Shown in pieces: positions 38,246-51,217 of a DNA stretch of 64,000 nucleotides (positions are counted from its first letter, which is position 1; every line of letters starts with the position of its first letter). Source of the stretch: Carallia brachiata (Eukaryota; Streptophyta; Magnoliopsida; Malpighiales; Rhizophoraceae); the NCBI GenBank assembly GCA_021464245.1, contig JADCRB010000078.1:1365717-1429716 (forward strand). Direction: 5' to 3'. The notes beneath the pieces were generated by a model. The model was not told the DNA's origin. It did not search any database and saw only the letters and a program-made list of their open reading frames with translations. The translations under genes and the position numbers were made by a program.

Positions 38246-38852
38246 TAACCTTATTTAAATTCAGAGATCGAGCACAAAGTTTGCATTCTTGTATTCAGCC
38301 AAAAGAAAAAAAAAACAGTCTAGATTGATCAAGGTTTTTTCTTTTGGAAAAAGGCTAGTAAGTAAAAAATATTTTGTTATTGGAGAGTCATAATGAGCTG
38401 GCAAATAAGACTCACAGACTGAAAAAAACTATGTTTTAAAAAAGATCAATGAATTTTTTCACAAAAAAATTCTGAAATCAACAGAATAAAAATAACGTGT
38501 TAAATTTATATGCCAACTCCTTTTGTTTTCATGGTCAAAACCTTCAATAGTGGACCCGTTTACAAAGTCCAGTTGTGCAAGAGTACGTATAAAATGATTG
38601 GTGTAGAACGGAAAAACCCCAAGAGCGATAACCAACCAACCCTATCTCTACTCCAATAATTCTGATTAACAAGCAACTTCTTGTCATGGTGAAGCCCATG
38701 TGATCTAAAGATTTTGACTTTTTTTTTTGTTTTATATTTAATATGATAATATATTACCATATATTTTTGTATTTTATAATTTTTAGTTTGATATTCATAA
38801 TTTTTTAATCTACGTAATATCATTTTCATTATAATAATATAAATAATGTTTC

Positions 38853-38885
<33 letters not shown>

Positions 38886-39747
38886 TAAACTTTATTTTCA
38901 TGGTTATTTAATATTTTAATTTGAAATTATATTAAAATTAGTATTTTACCATTTGCAATTTGAAATTTAATATTTTTTTAATTTTAATAAAATTTCTCTA
39001 ATTTTTTTCATAAAATAAATATTATCGTATATTTAATATTAATTCTAACTTTATTTGAACTAAAATAAATTATTACAAAGGATTTTGATTCCAATTCATG
39101 TGTAAACGAAATATGTTATGAAATAAGTTATTTCCTTTCTAATTTTGTTTGATTACGATTTTGATTCTGATTCCAAATCTTAAACCAAATGGCTCCTTAA
39201 CCTTATTCAAATGCAGAGATCGAGCACAAAGTTTGCATTCTTGTATTCAGCCAAAAAAAAAAAAAAAAAAAAAGAAAGCCTAAATTCATCTGGGTTTTTT
39301 CTTTTGGAAAAAGGCTAGTAAGTGAAAAAAATTCTGTCAGAGTAGAGTCACAATAAACTGGCAAATAAGATTCACAGACTAAAAAAAATTATTTTTTGAA
39401 AAAGATCAATGAATCTTTTCACGGGAAAGTTCCAAATTAAAAAAAAAAAATTTAACGTGTGAAATCCATATGTCTAACTCTTTTTTTACTTCTCCTCTGA
39501 CTCATCTTTTCTGCTCGTAAAACCATGCTCTTTCTGTTCTCATACTTGGTCAAGACTTTCAATAATGGACCCGTTTACAAAGTCTAGTCGTGCAAGAGTA
39601 CATATAAAATGATTGGTGTAGAACGGAGAAAATACCCCAAGAGCAACAACCAACCATCCCTATCTCTACTCCAATAATTCTGAATAGCAAGCAACTTGTC
39701 ACGGCGAAGCCGATGTTATATAAAGATTTTGACTTTTCTTTTTTGTT
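37790..39747 (+). repeat. Direct tandem duplication of about 0.95 kb
   Basis: Copy 1 is about 37790-38727 and copy 2 about 38735-39747. Each consists of AT-rich sequence (the right part of the putative element above), its right end (AAACCAAACGGCC / AAACCAAATGGCT), and about 500 bp of flank with long shared blocks such as AGATCGAGCACAAAGTTTGC, GGACCCGTTTACAAAGTC and ATCTCTACTCCAATAATTCT. Copy 2 has about 60 bp more near 39480-39550 and a (TTA)n expansion at 38858-38884. Identity is about 80-85% by eye, so this is older than the LTR-array duplication. There is no coding content. Confidence 0.8.
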
Positions 39748-40417
39748 TAGTTTGGGATAAAATCCAGCATCAACCTGTTAAAAAGAGTGTGTTTACCCCC
39801 CTGGGGGCAGATCGACGCATACATCTTTGGCTTCAGTGTTGTTATTGCCTTAACTCTTCATAGACTCGGTGACATAAGAGCCGTCATATATAATACGAAA
39901 GTTTTTTCACAATTCTTTATGAATTAATTTTTTTATTGATGTGTGAAAGAGTTTTTGTAAATTTTTTTTTTAAAAAATAAATTATAGGTGAACTTAATAT
40001 TACTTTAAAATTTAGGAATTTTTGTGAAATTTTGTGAAAAAATTTCGTAATATTTATCTTTATTCGTGACATAATGAATTAACGAATAAAACTCTTTTAG
40101 ATTAAACCTCCACGTCCAACAAAGCATTCAACCTTAAATCTACATAAAATCTTAAACTAGCAAGTGGGAAGACCATAAAAATTATAAATCATTTTAAATT
40201 TTTATATTTTGGTGATATAAAAATTTATACTCTTTAATACTTCACCAGCATCAGATAATTTATATTAGATAATGGTTTGGACATTGAATATGACATAATC
40301 TATGTCTGGAACAATTTTACCAATCTTATAAGATGTAAATTTTATCTATGAAATGACATTTTTTTCATCATTAAATCAGTTGCATAAGATATAAATGTTT
40401 GGTTCATGAGAATCTAA

Positions 40418-40615
40418 CGCAGGAAAAATGAGACGGGAAAGAGACGCATTGCAATCAATGTTTTTTTTCTATTTTTTTTTTTATAATTAGACGTTTAATG
40501 TTCATAACAAAAAATAAAAGTATATTTGATTTTTTTTTCAAATATTAAGTATCTAATTATATATAAAAAAAAAGTCAATTATAATGCGTCGATTTTATAT
40601 CTCATTCTTTCCGCG
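40418..40615. mobile_element. Hairpin MITE, about 200 bp
   Basis: The left arm CGCAGGAAAAATGAGACGGG and the inverted right arm CGCGGAAAGAATGAGATATA continue as pairs for about 80 bp (shared GACGCATT, TATAATTAGA, TTTAATG/TTAATATT). The loop is about 35 bp. It has no ORF. A clear target duplication was not found, so the superfamily is open. Confidence 0.6.
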
Positions 40616-41089
40616 TCCATCGGCATTTACCAGGTTCAATGATGCTAAGAAGGTATTGTGGTCCAATGAGAAATTGCATGGATCTAGGCAGCCGCGCAGT
40701 CAATTCACCTGAACGACCAGAAGGCTCTCATAACATGTGGCTCTAAGCTGTAGCCGGAGTACCGAGTCAAGTCTTCCTTGACTGGGAAGGCAATCTGAAC
40801 GCCTCCCGCCCTTTTTCACTGTGGAATATCAACGGGTTCAGACAGTTGTTTCACGATTCGCAATGAATAATTGTCTTCTCACTTTTTTTTTTTGGAAAAA
40901 AATTGAAGTTATATTTGTGGAATGTAAGTATTTTTCCTTCAAGCTATTGGTGTATGGTAATACGAATGCTATTTAACTTGGTCTGAAAGGTTCGCAATAG
41001 GATATAACATAAATTCTTTTTTGAAATTTATGGCGGAAGCAGAGGGATATGGATCAATTATGTCTTGGGCTTTAGAATTTATTGTGTGC

Positions 41090-41090
<1 letters not shown>

Positions 41091-41131
<41 letters not shown>

Positions 41132-41147
41132 ATATATATATATATAT
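41091..41147. repeat. (TA)n microsatellite
   Basis: An uninterrupted TA run of about 32 bp is followed by a broken TA/ATA run. It is noncoding and likely length-variable. Confidence 0.9.
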
Positions 41148-44100
41148 CTGTATAGTTCTTTTTCCGCTAGGACTTTAAGCTTTTGTCATTTTGTTATAGT
41201 TTTAAATTCTCTTTTATATTGTTCTTCACGTTAGTGGATTTCCTTATCTTTACCCATAATTTTTTTCTTAATTCGAAGTTTTTCACGTAGAATTTGTGTG
41301 TATTCTTATTTTCTTTTAGTTGTCTATCGTATTATTTTTCGTAACACAAGCTTAGTTCCTTAGTCTCAACTTGAGCATGCAAAAATCTGAACAAATTGTT
41401 TTGTAAAATTTTTCTTCCCCAATTCAGTCAAACATATCTTAGATTTTTATGTGGGAAACTGATCAGTTAATTCTTGAACTTTGACAACTAAGAATTTTCT
41501 AGGCTGGAGAGAAATTAAACATGTGGCTTACTACAAATAACTAACTAGATTTGGTTTTTGAAGAATACAGTAATAATGTATCAAATAAATTTTACACCTA
41601 TGGCCTAATATTATTTAGATGTATAACGTGCTATACGTTAATAAAGGACCCTTGTTACGAGTTCTAAGGCCTAATTAAGTTTTTTGTCAAGACGTATTAC
41701 ATGACAATGACAAAGATTAACAATTTTCACTTTTTTTTCTTTTCTTGGTGGTACATCCAAGGAAAAAGAGAACAAAACAAAGCAGTTATCGCTGGCGAAC
41801 AAAGCTCCATGACTATCCCTGTTTAATAGAACTTTTAAACCCGGGGGCAGTCATTAAGAAGAACTGTGTCATTCGTCAAATTAGCATCTATTTTCGTTTA
41901 AAAAAAAAAAAAAGTGCTATCTTCCCTAAAATGCCGTATAAGCACTTGCTAAATGATGACCAAAAGTGCGTCGATTGTGGACCTAGGCCGAAGGTGCTTA
42001 AAAGTAAGCTTTGGGCCAACTGGCAGTCTTGAAATGACCAGGCCACCCAGAACTTGTAACCGTGGAAATTTCTCAAATGCTTGGACGTGATTCAATCCAA
42101 AAGAGACCCAAGAGATCATCTTTTGGGTTTGGCGGTTTCACAGTTTCTAGCGGATTTTCCTTAATTTTCCAGATTATTATACAAGAAAAAAGTAATCCCA
42201 GTTGTCAAATTTTAATTTGATCCAGGTTTTTCCTTTGGTGGATTAATGGTGTAATACAATTTGTTGTTCCCTTCAATTCATGTGGCCTAACATAATCTTG
42301 GTTCCAAAATTTTAGCTAAATGCCCATCTCTTTCATTTAAGCTCACATTTTGCATGAATTTATAGGGGCAATTGAACTAGTTGCCTAGAGGAACTAGTTT
42401 ACCAGTACTATGCCAAAAAAAGATTAGGAGTTTGGTCTCTTTTAAAATTTCTCTTAATTAGTATAGACTTTGATCATCTCTTAAAAAAAAAAAAGGATCA
42501 ATTTCAATATGCACAAAAGGTTAAGAAAAGTAAAGTTAGGTGCATATAACACATTTTCAGATTTCTCAATGTGAGTTCTCTGTTACATTTAAGTGTCCTT
42601 TCTTTTGCATGAATTGCAAGACTTGGAAAAAGAGAAGTTTCACATCAAAACCTCTCTAACAAAAGTGTAAATGAGACAAATAAAATTGAACCAAATTGAA
42701 TTGGTCTTTTATCGAGCTCAATTTCAAACTTTTTGTAAACAGATTGTTTAATTTTATACTATTAACAAAAATAAATAAAATTATAAAAATTATTTCTATA
42801 AACAAAATTAAATTATTAGAAATTATTACTTTAATAAAATTAACTAATTAAAAAATAAAAGTCTATTTTCAATGTATAATTATAAATATAACAAAGTATC
42901 TCAAATAAATATGATAAATATATTTTACTTGCATAATAAACAACATTTTTAAAATAAATGTAAGAGGAACCTAAATAATTTTTAAATAAATTATTCACAA
43001 ATTTTATCAAGTCAAATTTAATTTTGTTAAAGTTTGGTTAAATTATTAAATGAACTTTCATACTAAACTTTGAAAGAATTTTTATTGAGTTAAATCACTG
43101 AACTTTTTCTTGTGCGATATTGATTCATTTACACACTTTAATTTCCTAACCGTTTACACACCTGTTTCCTAGTCGCTCTCTTGCCTTAAAGCAAAAAATT
43201 AATGCCTCCAACAATAATTTTTCACTCCAAAAATTTGCGTGCAACCACGGCAACAAATTAATAATAAAGCCAGGAGGATCAAAATGTCAACTTTGGATGC
43301 GCAGCCCAACATAGAACTAGCTAGTTAAGAGTTTGATTTTTTTTTTTTTTTTTTTGAGCTAGATAATATCTACCGAGTGTTGGTAAACTCAACCAAATCA
43401 CTAATCCAAAGCATCAATTTCAAGCCCAAGTGTCCACTGGTTTAGTTCATTACATTAGTAATAAGGCAAACCAGGACCAGTAAAAATATTATTCTTAAAA
43501 CAACAATTTCAGAGCAACGATTACAAAATAAAATGAAAACAGATGGTAAAAGAAAGCACTAATATACTCCTTTTAAATCACTCTCCTAAACCCAATTGTT
43601 TGACATGTAAAATCCATTGATCGCATAATTATGTACAGAATGACAAACATAGCCAAGTCGCCGGCCATTGCTAATGCAACATGGAGACAAAAGATAATAA
43701 ATAAAACAACGAAACGTTACCAACTGATATGCAACAAGCAGTATTGAATAAAGTCTTAGAACCTAAAAATTTACCAAAAAACTCAAACTAACAGGTGAGA
43801 AGTTAAGAGTATTATAAGTGATGTCAAATCCTTACATTTATGAGTTTGTAACACAAGAAAATACTGAATTGAAACGGGTCAAACGGCGAGCAGAAGTAAA
43901 ACAAGCTCTGATACTCAAATAAAGTCTTGGAACCTCAAATCTACCAAAAATTTCAAGCTAGTAGATGGCAAAATCAAAAGCATTAGAAATCATGTCAGAC
44001 CTTAGTATTTTATCAATATGAGATTTTATATCCTTTAACAGGCAAGAAGAAAGTGAAGATCATTTCGTAGACCATGCAATCTTATTGGCGCAAATACCAA

Positions 44101-44488
44101 CCAGAATAATTCAGCAAAAGAAACACAAGGCGGCAAATAAAATATCATTCATAGAAAGCACTTGTGACATGGACTGCTGGACCTCTGGGTTCTTCCACAC
44201 AAAAAGAAAAAAAAAACCCATAAAAAACGATGCACACGATCTCATTATCAGATTCTTGTAAGTGGTTCTAAATGTAAAATTTGTGATGAACTCATAAGCA
44301 AACTTCAACAAGTTTGGATTCATGGAACAATATATGTACAACTCTGCTGGAAAGAGATCAAACCCAAAACGCGCATCCATCTCAACAGACTATCCTAAAT
44401 AGCGAGATTGTAACACGGAAACCATGTGGATGTGCTCAACGCATGAGCCTACATGGTTGAAGAGAAAAACAAGGACAGTGCACCTTCA

Positions 44489-47400
44489 CTAGATCAACAG
44501 GGTATGTTCGGAAACAGAAGCCAGTCCTTGCATCAACCTAACGATTTCTGCTGTATCATCCAGATAATACTTTGCCTTACTGGTTTTTGATAGATTGTGC
44601 ATGCAAAAACTTCTGCCCTTGGAGCAATTGATGGGCCTGCCATGGAACTTGTAATAACCTCAAACATATCTTCATCAGATCGGTCATCTCCAATACAAAG
44701 AACAAAATCTGGCGACATTCCCTTCTCTTGCATGGTGGAAAGCAGACGTTTAGCTACAAGCCCCTTGCTTACACCCTGCGCATAGACAGCTTTATTAGCA
44801 CTCATTTGGAGGAGATAAAAGCACCGCAGGGTCGTTTATATTTGGTTTATTGGCTGCTCTTTGTCATGGAGTATGTTTGAAAGGATGCCAGAATTCTTAA
44901 CTGAATTATCAAATCATCCTACCTCAATTTCTCCGCTATGATCAACTATAATATCCTATCAACTCTTTAAACATCAACAAATAAAAGAACTACCGAAGTA
45001 CTGTACGCGTAATGTCTATAAATAAAACAATGGAGGCTGACTTGATTTCAAACTTATATAGCTTGATATTGGTGAAATATACAAGCCAAACCCGTCGCAA
45101 TTTTTAATGTTTTCTTCCACTGAGGTGTGTGTTTGCTGATTATTTCATCCGATAAAATGGACATCTAGAAAAAGAGAGTAAAACGGGCTTTTGCACATCA
45201 GAATAAGTTAATGCTCCGGTCCTGAAACACTATGCACAAGTTGAATCAATCCTTCAAAGTAACAGCAATTTGCCGGTGGAGCATTTGTTCAGTTGTTTCT
45301 TTTGATTGTTATACTATTAAAACCTGTAAACTACTGATGTAATGCAATCCAAAACAATCTAGCAGTGCTTTTAACAAAAATTTCTCCAGACGATCTACTG
45401 ACATTATGATTATGTCATTAGTCCTGACATGAGAAGGGAAAATAAATAAAATGATATTGTGACGACAAAAAGAAATATATGGTGCAAACCTGAGGTTTGA
45501 CCTCCACTATATTCTGGCCACTCTTGACAGTAACAGGTTCATTAGCTAGGACACTTTCAAGATGATCAAGAAGTTCTTTAGCTTGACATGAACCAAAATC
45601 TGGATCTGCATCCTCATAACACCACACTAAAGCAGTTTCCTTATCCTCTATAGTGGATCCATCGGTTGTTTCAGTGTAAAGCTTCATCACTGGCTCCGCA
45701 ATCTGCTTCCAACTTGTGTCTGCTGCAGAAACACATGTCTCCCATTCTGCATCTCGCGTTAGCCTAACATAGTATTTTGAACAATTCCAAGTTAGCCACA
45801 CAGCAGGCTCACATCCCTATATATTAAGAGTAATCAGTTTCAAGATTAAGCATTTCACCTCAGAAAATAACCATGCTCTGCAGCTAATCCTAGCTTCTCA
45901 CACTGAGAAAACCATTCACCAAGTGTACTGCGGCTTTTAGCACTCACTAGGAAAACCATGTTGTTATCACAACTGCACAAGCTTCTTAAGATTTCGATGG
46001 TTTTCGCAGATGGGCTTTTATCAATTGAAGCTTGGGGCATTAGAGTACCATCATAGTCCAGAAGAATTGCCCTGGTTGTCGTCCTCTTGTAAGCTGAGAC
46101 GATGTGCTCCATCGATAGCTTCCTGAAATTTGGATCAAGTGCTACAACTCTGAAGCTTAAACCAAAACCAATACCCCAGCACCTCCTCCTTGCATGATCA
46201 CGGCATGTCCTCTCTAGATCCTGGAGAAAGCTACGTGCCCAATATCCAACATCATGTGTGCTAACATATCTATAATGCTTCTCATGTCGAAGTTGTTTTT
46301 CTGGCTCAGCCATATCCAGTGCACAGTCCATAGCATCAGCCACTGCATCAATGTTCCAGGGGTTTACTCTAATTGCTCCACTCAGAGATGGAGAACACCC
46401 AATAAATTCAGAGATAACCAACATCCCCTTCTTTTGAGTACTCAACTCTAGTCCCAAAACCCTGTCTAATCGCTCATTCCCTTGACGACTAATTACGTAT
46501 TCATAAGGGATGAGATTCATTCCATCCCTCACAGCAGTGACCAAGCAACACTCTGCAACAACATAATATGCAACCTTCTCATAAAACTTGAGCGGAGCTT
46601 CAATCAGAACAATTGGGTCATATCCAGGCTTCCCAAACGTTTCGTTGATTCGTTTCACAGTTGAGTATGTCTCATCCTGGACTTCTTTGACATCTTTTCC
46701 TTTACCCCTTGCTGGGTTTGCAATCTGCACTAACACCACCTTCCCTTGCCACTGGGGATGCTGCAGAAGTAACTGTTCCATTGCCAGCAACTTCAAACTT
46801 ATACCCTTAAAAATGTCCATGTCATCCACACCTAGCAACATTGTCCTACCTTGATCACAGTACTGCTTAAGAAGTTCCGCTACCTTTGCTTCTGTCTCTG
46901 GCAGGCTCAGCACCAACTGAAGCTGACCCATATGTATACCAACAGGAAGAATTTTGATGCTCACAGTCCTACCAAAGTACTCAAGGCCCATGTATCCTCT
47001 CTTAGATTCATAGGTAAGGCCAAGCATTCTACTACAGCAAGATAAGAAATGTCTTGCATAGTCAAAAGTATGGAACCCAATCAAATCCGAATTCAACAGT
47101 GCTCGAAGAAGCTCATCTCTAACAGGCAACGTCTTATAAATCTCCGAGGAAGGGAATGGACTATGGAGGAAAAACCCAAGTTTCACCTTGTTAAACCTCT
47201 TCCGTAAGAATGTAGGCAGCAACATCAGATGATAGTCATGTACCCACACGAAATCGTCTTCTGGGTTAATCACTTCCATGATCCTATCAGCGAATATCTT
47301 GTTTACTGAAACATATGCTTGCCACAAGGAACGATTAAACCTACCACCGAGATCCGGAGACAAAGGCAACATGTAATGAAATAAAGGCCACAACTGCTGC

Positions 47401-47861
47401 TTACAAAAACCGTGGTAGTACCTGCTAAAAAGATCCGGCGGGAGAAATGTTGGTACACATTTGAAAGTCTCTAAAAGAATTTGTGAGACCTCATCTTGTT
47501 CACTCGGTCGAACTTCTTCCCTCAAACAGCCGACATAGATAACCTCAATCTCATCATCTCCTAATCCATCTTTCAACTGAAGAAGCAGTGAATTTTCATC
47601 CCAAGTGAAAGTCCACGACTTGCTACCATCTGATTTCCTCTGTGCCCTTATTGGCAGCTGATTGGCAACAATTATGATTCGGTCCCTCTGACCAGAAGAA
47701 GATGAGGGGTCAGAGCACACACTCTCAGATGGGTCATCGTCTAGATCGGATATTATGCCGGCCACAGTCATAATCCGCGGAATTCGCCTGCTCATGCGAC
47801 CAAACGACGGAGACTCACCTGAGACAAGCTCCAAAAGGTTTGAATATGATTTTGATACCAT
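44489..47861 (-). CDS. Class II trehalose-phosphate synthase/phosphatase-like, TPS6 type, frameshifted near 3' end
   Basis: Cytosolic regulatory member of the trehalose-6-phosphate pathway; class II proteins (TPS5-TPS11) combine a glycosyltransferase family 20 domain and a TPP-like domain but usually lack clear synthase activity. Exons: 47861-45859, 45763-45490, 44775-44489 (family frame), matching the two-intron layout of class II genes. The start MVSKSYSNLLELVSGES and the following IPRIMTVAGIISDLDDD match TPS6. The GT20 part holds FVWVHDYHLMLLPTFLRKRF, FFLHSPFPSSEIYKTLP and FIGCSPSLSGAIRVNPWN. The TPP part holds AILLDYDGTLMP and VLCIGDDRSDEDMFEV. Near 44580 one base is missing, so the literal frame ends at 44533 with an altered tail (about 839 aa), while KAKYYLDDTAEIVRLMQG continues in another frame to TAG 44489 (about 854 aa). 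The adjacent residues ACTIYQKP differ from the usual ACTVGQKP. Confidence 0.93.
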
Positions 47862-47898
47862 CGTTTGTTTGTTGTTGACCCCTTTCAACCAAACCTAG

Positions 47899-48285
47899 CT
47901 AAAGAAAAACTGTTATGTTCCCACTTTGGCCAAGAAAGTTCTCATCTAAACAACACCCTTGCAAGAATAAAAGATACCCAATTTTGCTTTTTCCATAGAA
48001 AACAAGCTAAGTGGTTGGAAACTAAGAAACCAACAGCAAAAGGTGTGAAATGCAAATCAAGATGCAATCTTTTCAGGAAAGAAGGATAAAGCTTGGACAA
48101 GTGAGAGAATTAGTTGAACATTTGACAATGAAAGTGTGAGTAAAGAAAGCAACCAAACCTGAAATTAACTTTACATAAAGACCACTCAATTTCAAAAAAC
48201 AAACAAAAGAAAAAAAAAGTGGACAAAACATCCAAACCAAGCATAGTTCAAGAAATTACCAGTCTCTTGCAAAACGGAACTCCAT
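47899..48285 (-). promoter_or_regulatory. Putative 5' leader intron and uORF of the TPS gene
   Basis: On the minus strand a donor-like ACTG|GTAATTTC (exon end 48260) and a pyrimidine-rich acceptor TTTTTCTTTAG (47904-47899) lie 38 bp upstream of the TPS ATG. Removing 48259-47899 would give a short leader. An ATG at 48285 opens a nine-codon uORF (MEFRFARDW) that crosses the donor and ends with a stop either spliced or unspliced. Leader introns and uORFs are common in sugar-signalling genes, but conservation here is untested. Confidence 0.35.
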
Positions 48286-51204
48286 GAACTCACACACAAC
48301 AATGAAAACGAATAACAGAGGAAAGATGCAAATTTTTAGTGATCTGTCCGAATATCAACCTTATAACGCTTTAGTTTTCACTCTCTGTTGAACAGAAAAA
48401 TGATATACTATTAATTATCATTAATTTTTTTTTGAACAGTATTAATTATCATTAATTAATGCCATATAAAAATCACATTTAAATTCAAACTTTCTGTGGG
48501 TCAACAAATATTTCTTATATTAGTTCAAAAAAAAAACAGATATTTCTTATATAGTTTTCTTTTTTATATTCCAAGCGGAAGCCAATAACAAATGTGAGCC
48601 GTCTGATGGGATGATCCAACGGTGCATAGTAAAGGAAGATGTGCGCTAGGCGAACGGTGGAAAATTATCTTTGGTTCTTATCCCTCATTCCAATCTTGGA
48701 GATGAGGACTCCGCCACGAGTCAACATGTTAGGTGGGTCCCATCGAGAGTAATGCCACTGAGTGAGGGCTTTTTGTTTGTTTTGTTTTTTTTTAATTTTA
48801 TTATTTATTCTCTAGTATGATTGTAGGTTTGATGGTACCAACATAATTATATTATTTATTATAAAAACATTTAATCAATTTTTTTTGTTTAATTTAATTA
48901 ATTAATAATTTATATTTTTTTAATTTTATTTAATGAATCCTATCAATTTTTTTTATTTGAAGTCTAATTAGAAGATATGAAAAATAAACATAGACAACAT
49001 GAAAAAATTAATAACTTTTTTGAAACAACCCTAAATATATATAATATTATCTTAATTATTATTTTAAATATATTTAATTCAACATTAAACCTTACTTAAA
49101 AAAAAAATCTTGCATAATCACGCTATGCTTCGGTTTTCCATTTTTCCTTAAACAACAGTAGCTGTGGACGTTGAATGTCACGTGGCCTACTCCTATTCGC
49201 TTTTTGACGGCTCCTCATAGGCCACCTGTCGAAATATACAAGCTCGAATGTGGCATACGACACCCGCCTTGCTCGTTAATTTTTTATTTAAATGGAAAGA
49301 AAGTAAATAAAAAAAAATAAAAATAATACAGTAATAATAATATTATAATTAATAAAAAATAATTATTAAAAAATTATTAAAAAATAAATAATAATTTATA
49401 AAAAAATAAAAATTAATTATTTAAATTAATAAAAAATAAATAAATAATAAATAATAATATTTCTTTTTCCTTTTCTTTCTCACGGGCATCGAAACAGAGC
49501 ATAAAAGTTTTTCGATTAATTAGCTGGTGTTGTCAGTGTTTAGCTAGCCAATTCCTATCGTTTAGACATCAAAACTGTTTCGAAAGTTCAAATAATTTAG
49601 CATTAGGAGTTATTCAATTTTTGTGTATGTGAAAAATAGGTTTAATATAAAAATTAATTTGTTAGAAAATCCGATTCAAGATTTTAAAAATAAATATTTA
49701 TAATAATGATTTGAATTTTTATTTAAAAATTTTAGACTTTAATTTTAAAAAAGATTATAATATTTATGAGATAAAAATAATTAATTTATTGTGTACTTTA
49801 CATTTTAACAAACATTGTAATAATTAAAAAAAGAACCTTTGAAGTGGGAGTTTATTGGAAACTTTTAATAAACCAAATGATCGGTCAAAATATTATGGAA
49901 AAGCTAATCTATTAAAAGGTAGATAAGCTAAAAAATTGAAAACAAATGGAATCTATGCAAGATAACGGGAATAAAAAAACAGAGCAAAAAGATAAGGACA
50001 ATAATTTCAATATAAATATCGAATATAATAATAAAAGAAAATAAAATACATACCTCACGAAATATCAGCCGACACAAAGGGGTTTCAGAAACAGCTGGAC
50101 GTCACATTAACTTATCCACCACGTCATTACGGTGGGACCTACTCTCTATCTAATAGCCCTACATTAACTAATTAATTAAAATTGAATAATTAATGAAATT
50201 GAAATAATTAATTGAATAATAACAAAAAAAATTGAATATTAATGAAATTGAAATTAAAAAAAAATTCATTGCAAAGTTTAAGATAATATCTTATTTTTAA
50301 AAATTTTAATAATTTAACAGTACACAAATTTTATTATTAAATTATTATAATTCAAATATTATTACTTAATATTTCTTTTTTTTGGTCGAGACTACTTAAT
50401 ATATCTTTATAAAAAAATTAATACTAAATAATTTCATATAAATAATAACAAATAGTTATGTGATTTTATTTAATAATATTTGATAATTTTTTTATTTTAA
50501 TTTTTTTTATAAATTTAATTGAAAGACTCATATTATTTTTTAATTACTTTAATACTATTTAAATGAAATTATCAAATTATATTTTTTTAGCCACATTTGA
50601 AAAGAAGTGCAATGGATACAGATAAATTTAGACGGTCAGATAATAAAAAATATATTAAATTTTAAAAAATAAAAATAATATTATTTAATTAATTATATAT
50701 TTTATTAAGTGTACCTAATAAAACTCAAAAAAAAATAAAGGGGATAAGAAGCTTGTAGGCACATTGGGGTCGTAGGTGGGGACAACACGAAAACCAACAC
50801 GTGGTAAGGCAGAAACTTTTGTCAGAAAACAACAAGGGGCAGAACTAAGAAAACGACGCGGCAAAGCCGGCAACGGGCCATCGCATTTGCACTATTTCCC
50901 ATCGTGAAGATAAGGTTTTCCTTTCTTTGTTTTTTTTTTTGGTTAAAGATAAGGTTTTCCTTTTGAGGCTTTAGACAAGTCTGTGGCTGCAGTCCATGGA
51001 AACAGCTGGTGGGCTTACTGGAGGATCATTGCGTGCGTCAGATTAAGGAAGCGGCCGATGATAGAGTTGCCAAATCCAACGGATGGGGGCAATCACGATG
51101 TTGCTGCGTTTGGCAGCATTGGCAGATATTTTCAGGCGGGCTTTATTTGGGGATAAGAAAGTGACAACATGATGAAGCAGGTAAAGGGGTAGTGACACAC
51201 GCCG
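48286..51204. other. TPS promoter region and AT-rich intergenic DNA
   Basis: The TPS promoter should lie at about 48290-48800; 48590-48750 is of ordinary composition and includes GGTGGGTCCCAT near 48732. The stretches 48780-49110 and 49290-49480 are almost pure A/T. Islands of normal composition at 49130-49270, 50050-50160 and 50745-51200 carry ACGTG-core motifs (for example CACGTGGC near 49180 and ACACGTGG near 50800) but no open frame that I recognise. Confidence 0.4.
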
Positions 51205-51217
51205 ATGTAGTGTAATG

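Larger units (their letters stand above)
39748..44488. other. Intergenic region downstream of TPS
   Basis: No gene is recognised. It contains the hairpin MITE at 40418-40615, the (TA)n tract at 41091-41147 and homopolymers (43337-43354 T). Short runs of ordinary composition at 39780-39900, 40620-40860 and 41990-42130 have no open frame with recognisable content. The last few hundred bases before 44489 should hold the 3' UTR of the minus-strand TPS gene. Confidence 0.5.

Noticed and set aside
41745..42076. ORFs on both strands
   Set aside because: They overlap antisense, contain a poly-Lys/Phe run from an A tract and show no family resemblance.
46254..47045. Plus-strand ORFs inside TPS exon 1
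   Set aside because: They are antisense shadows of the long TPS coding exon.
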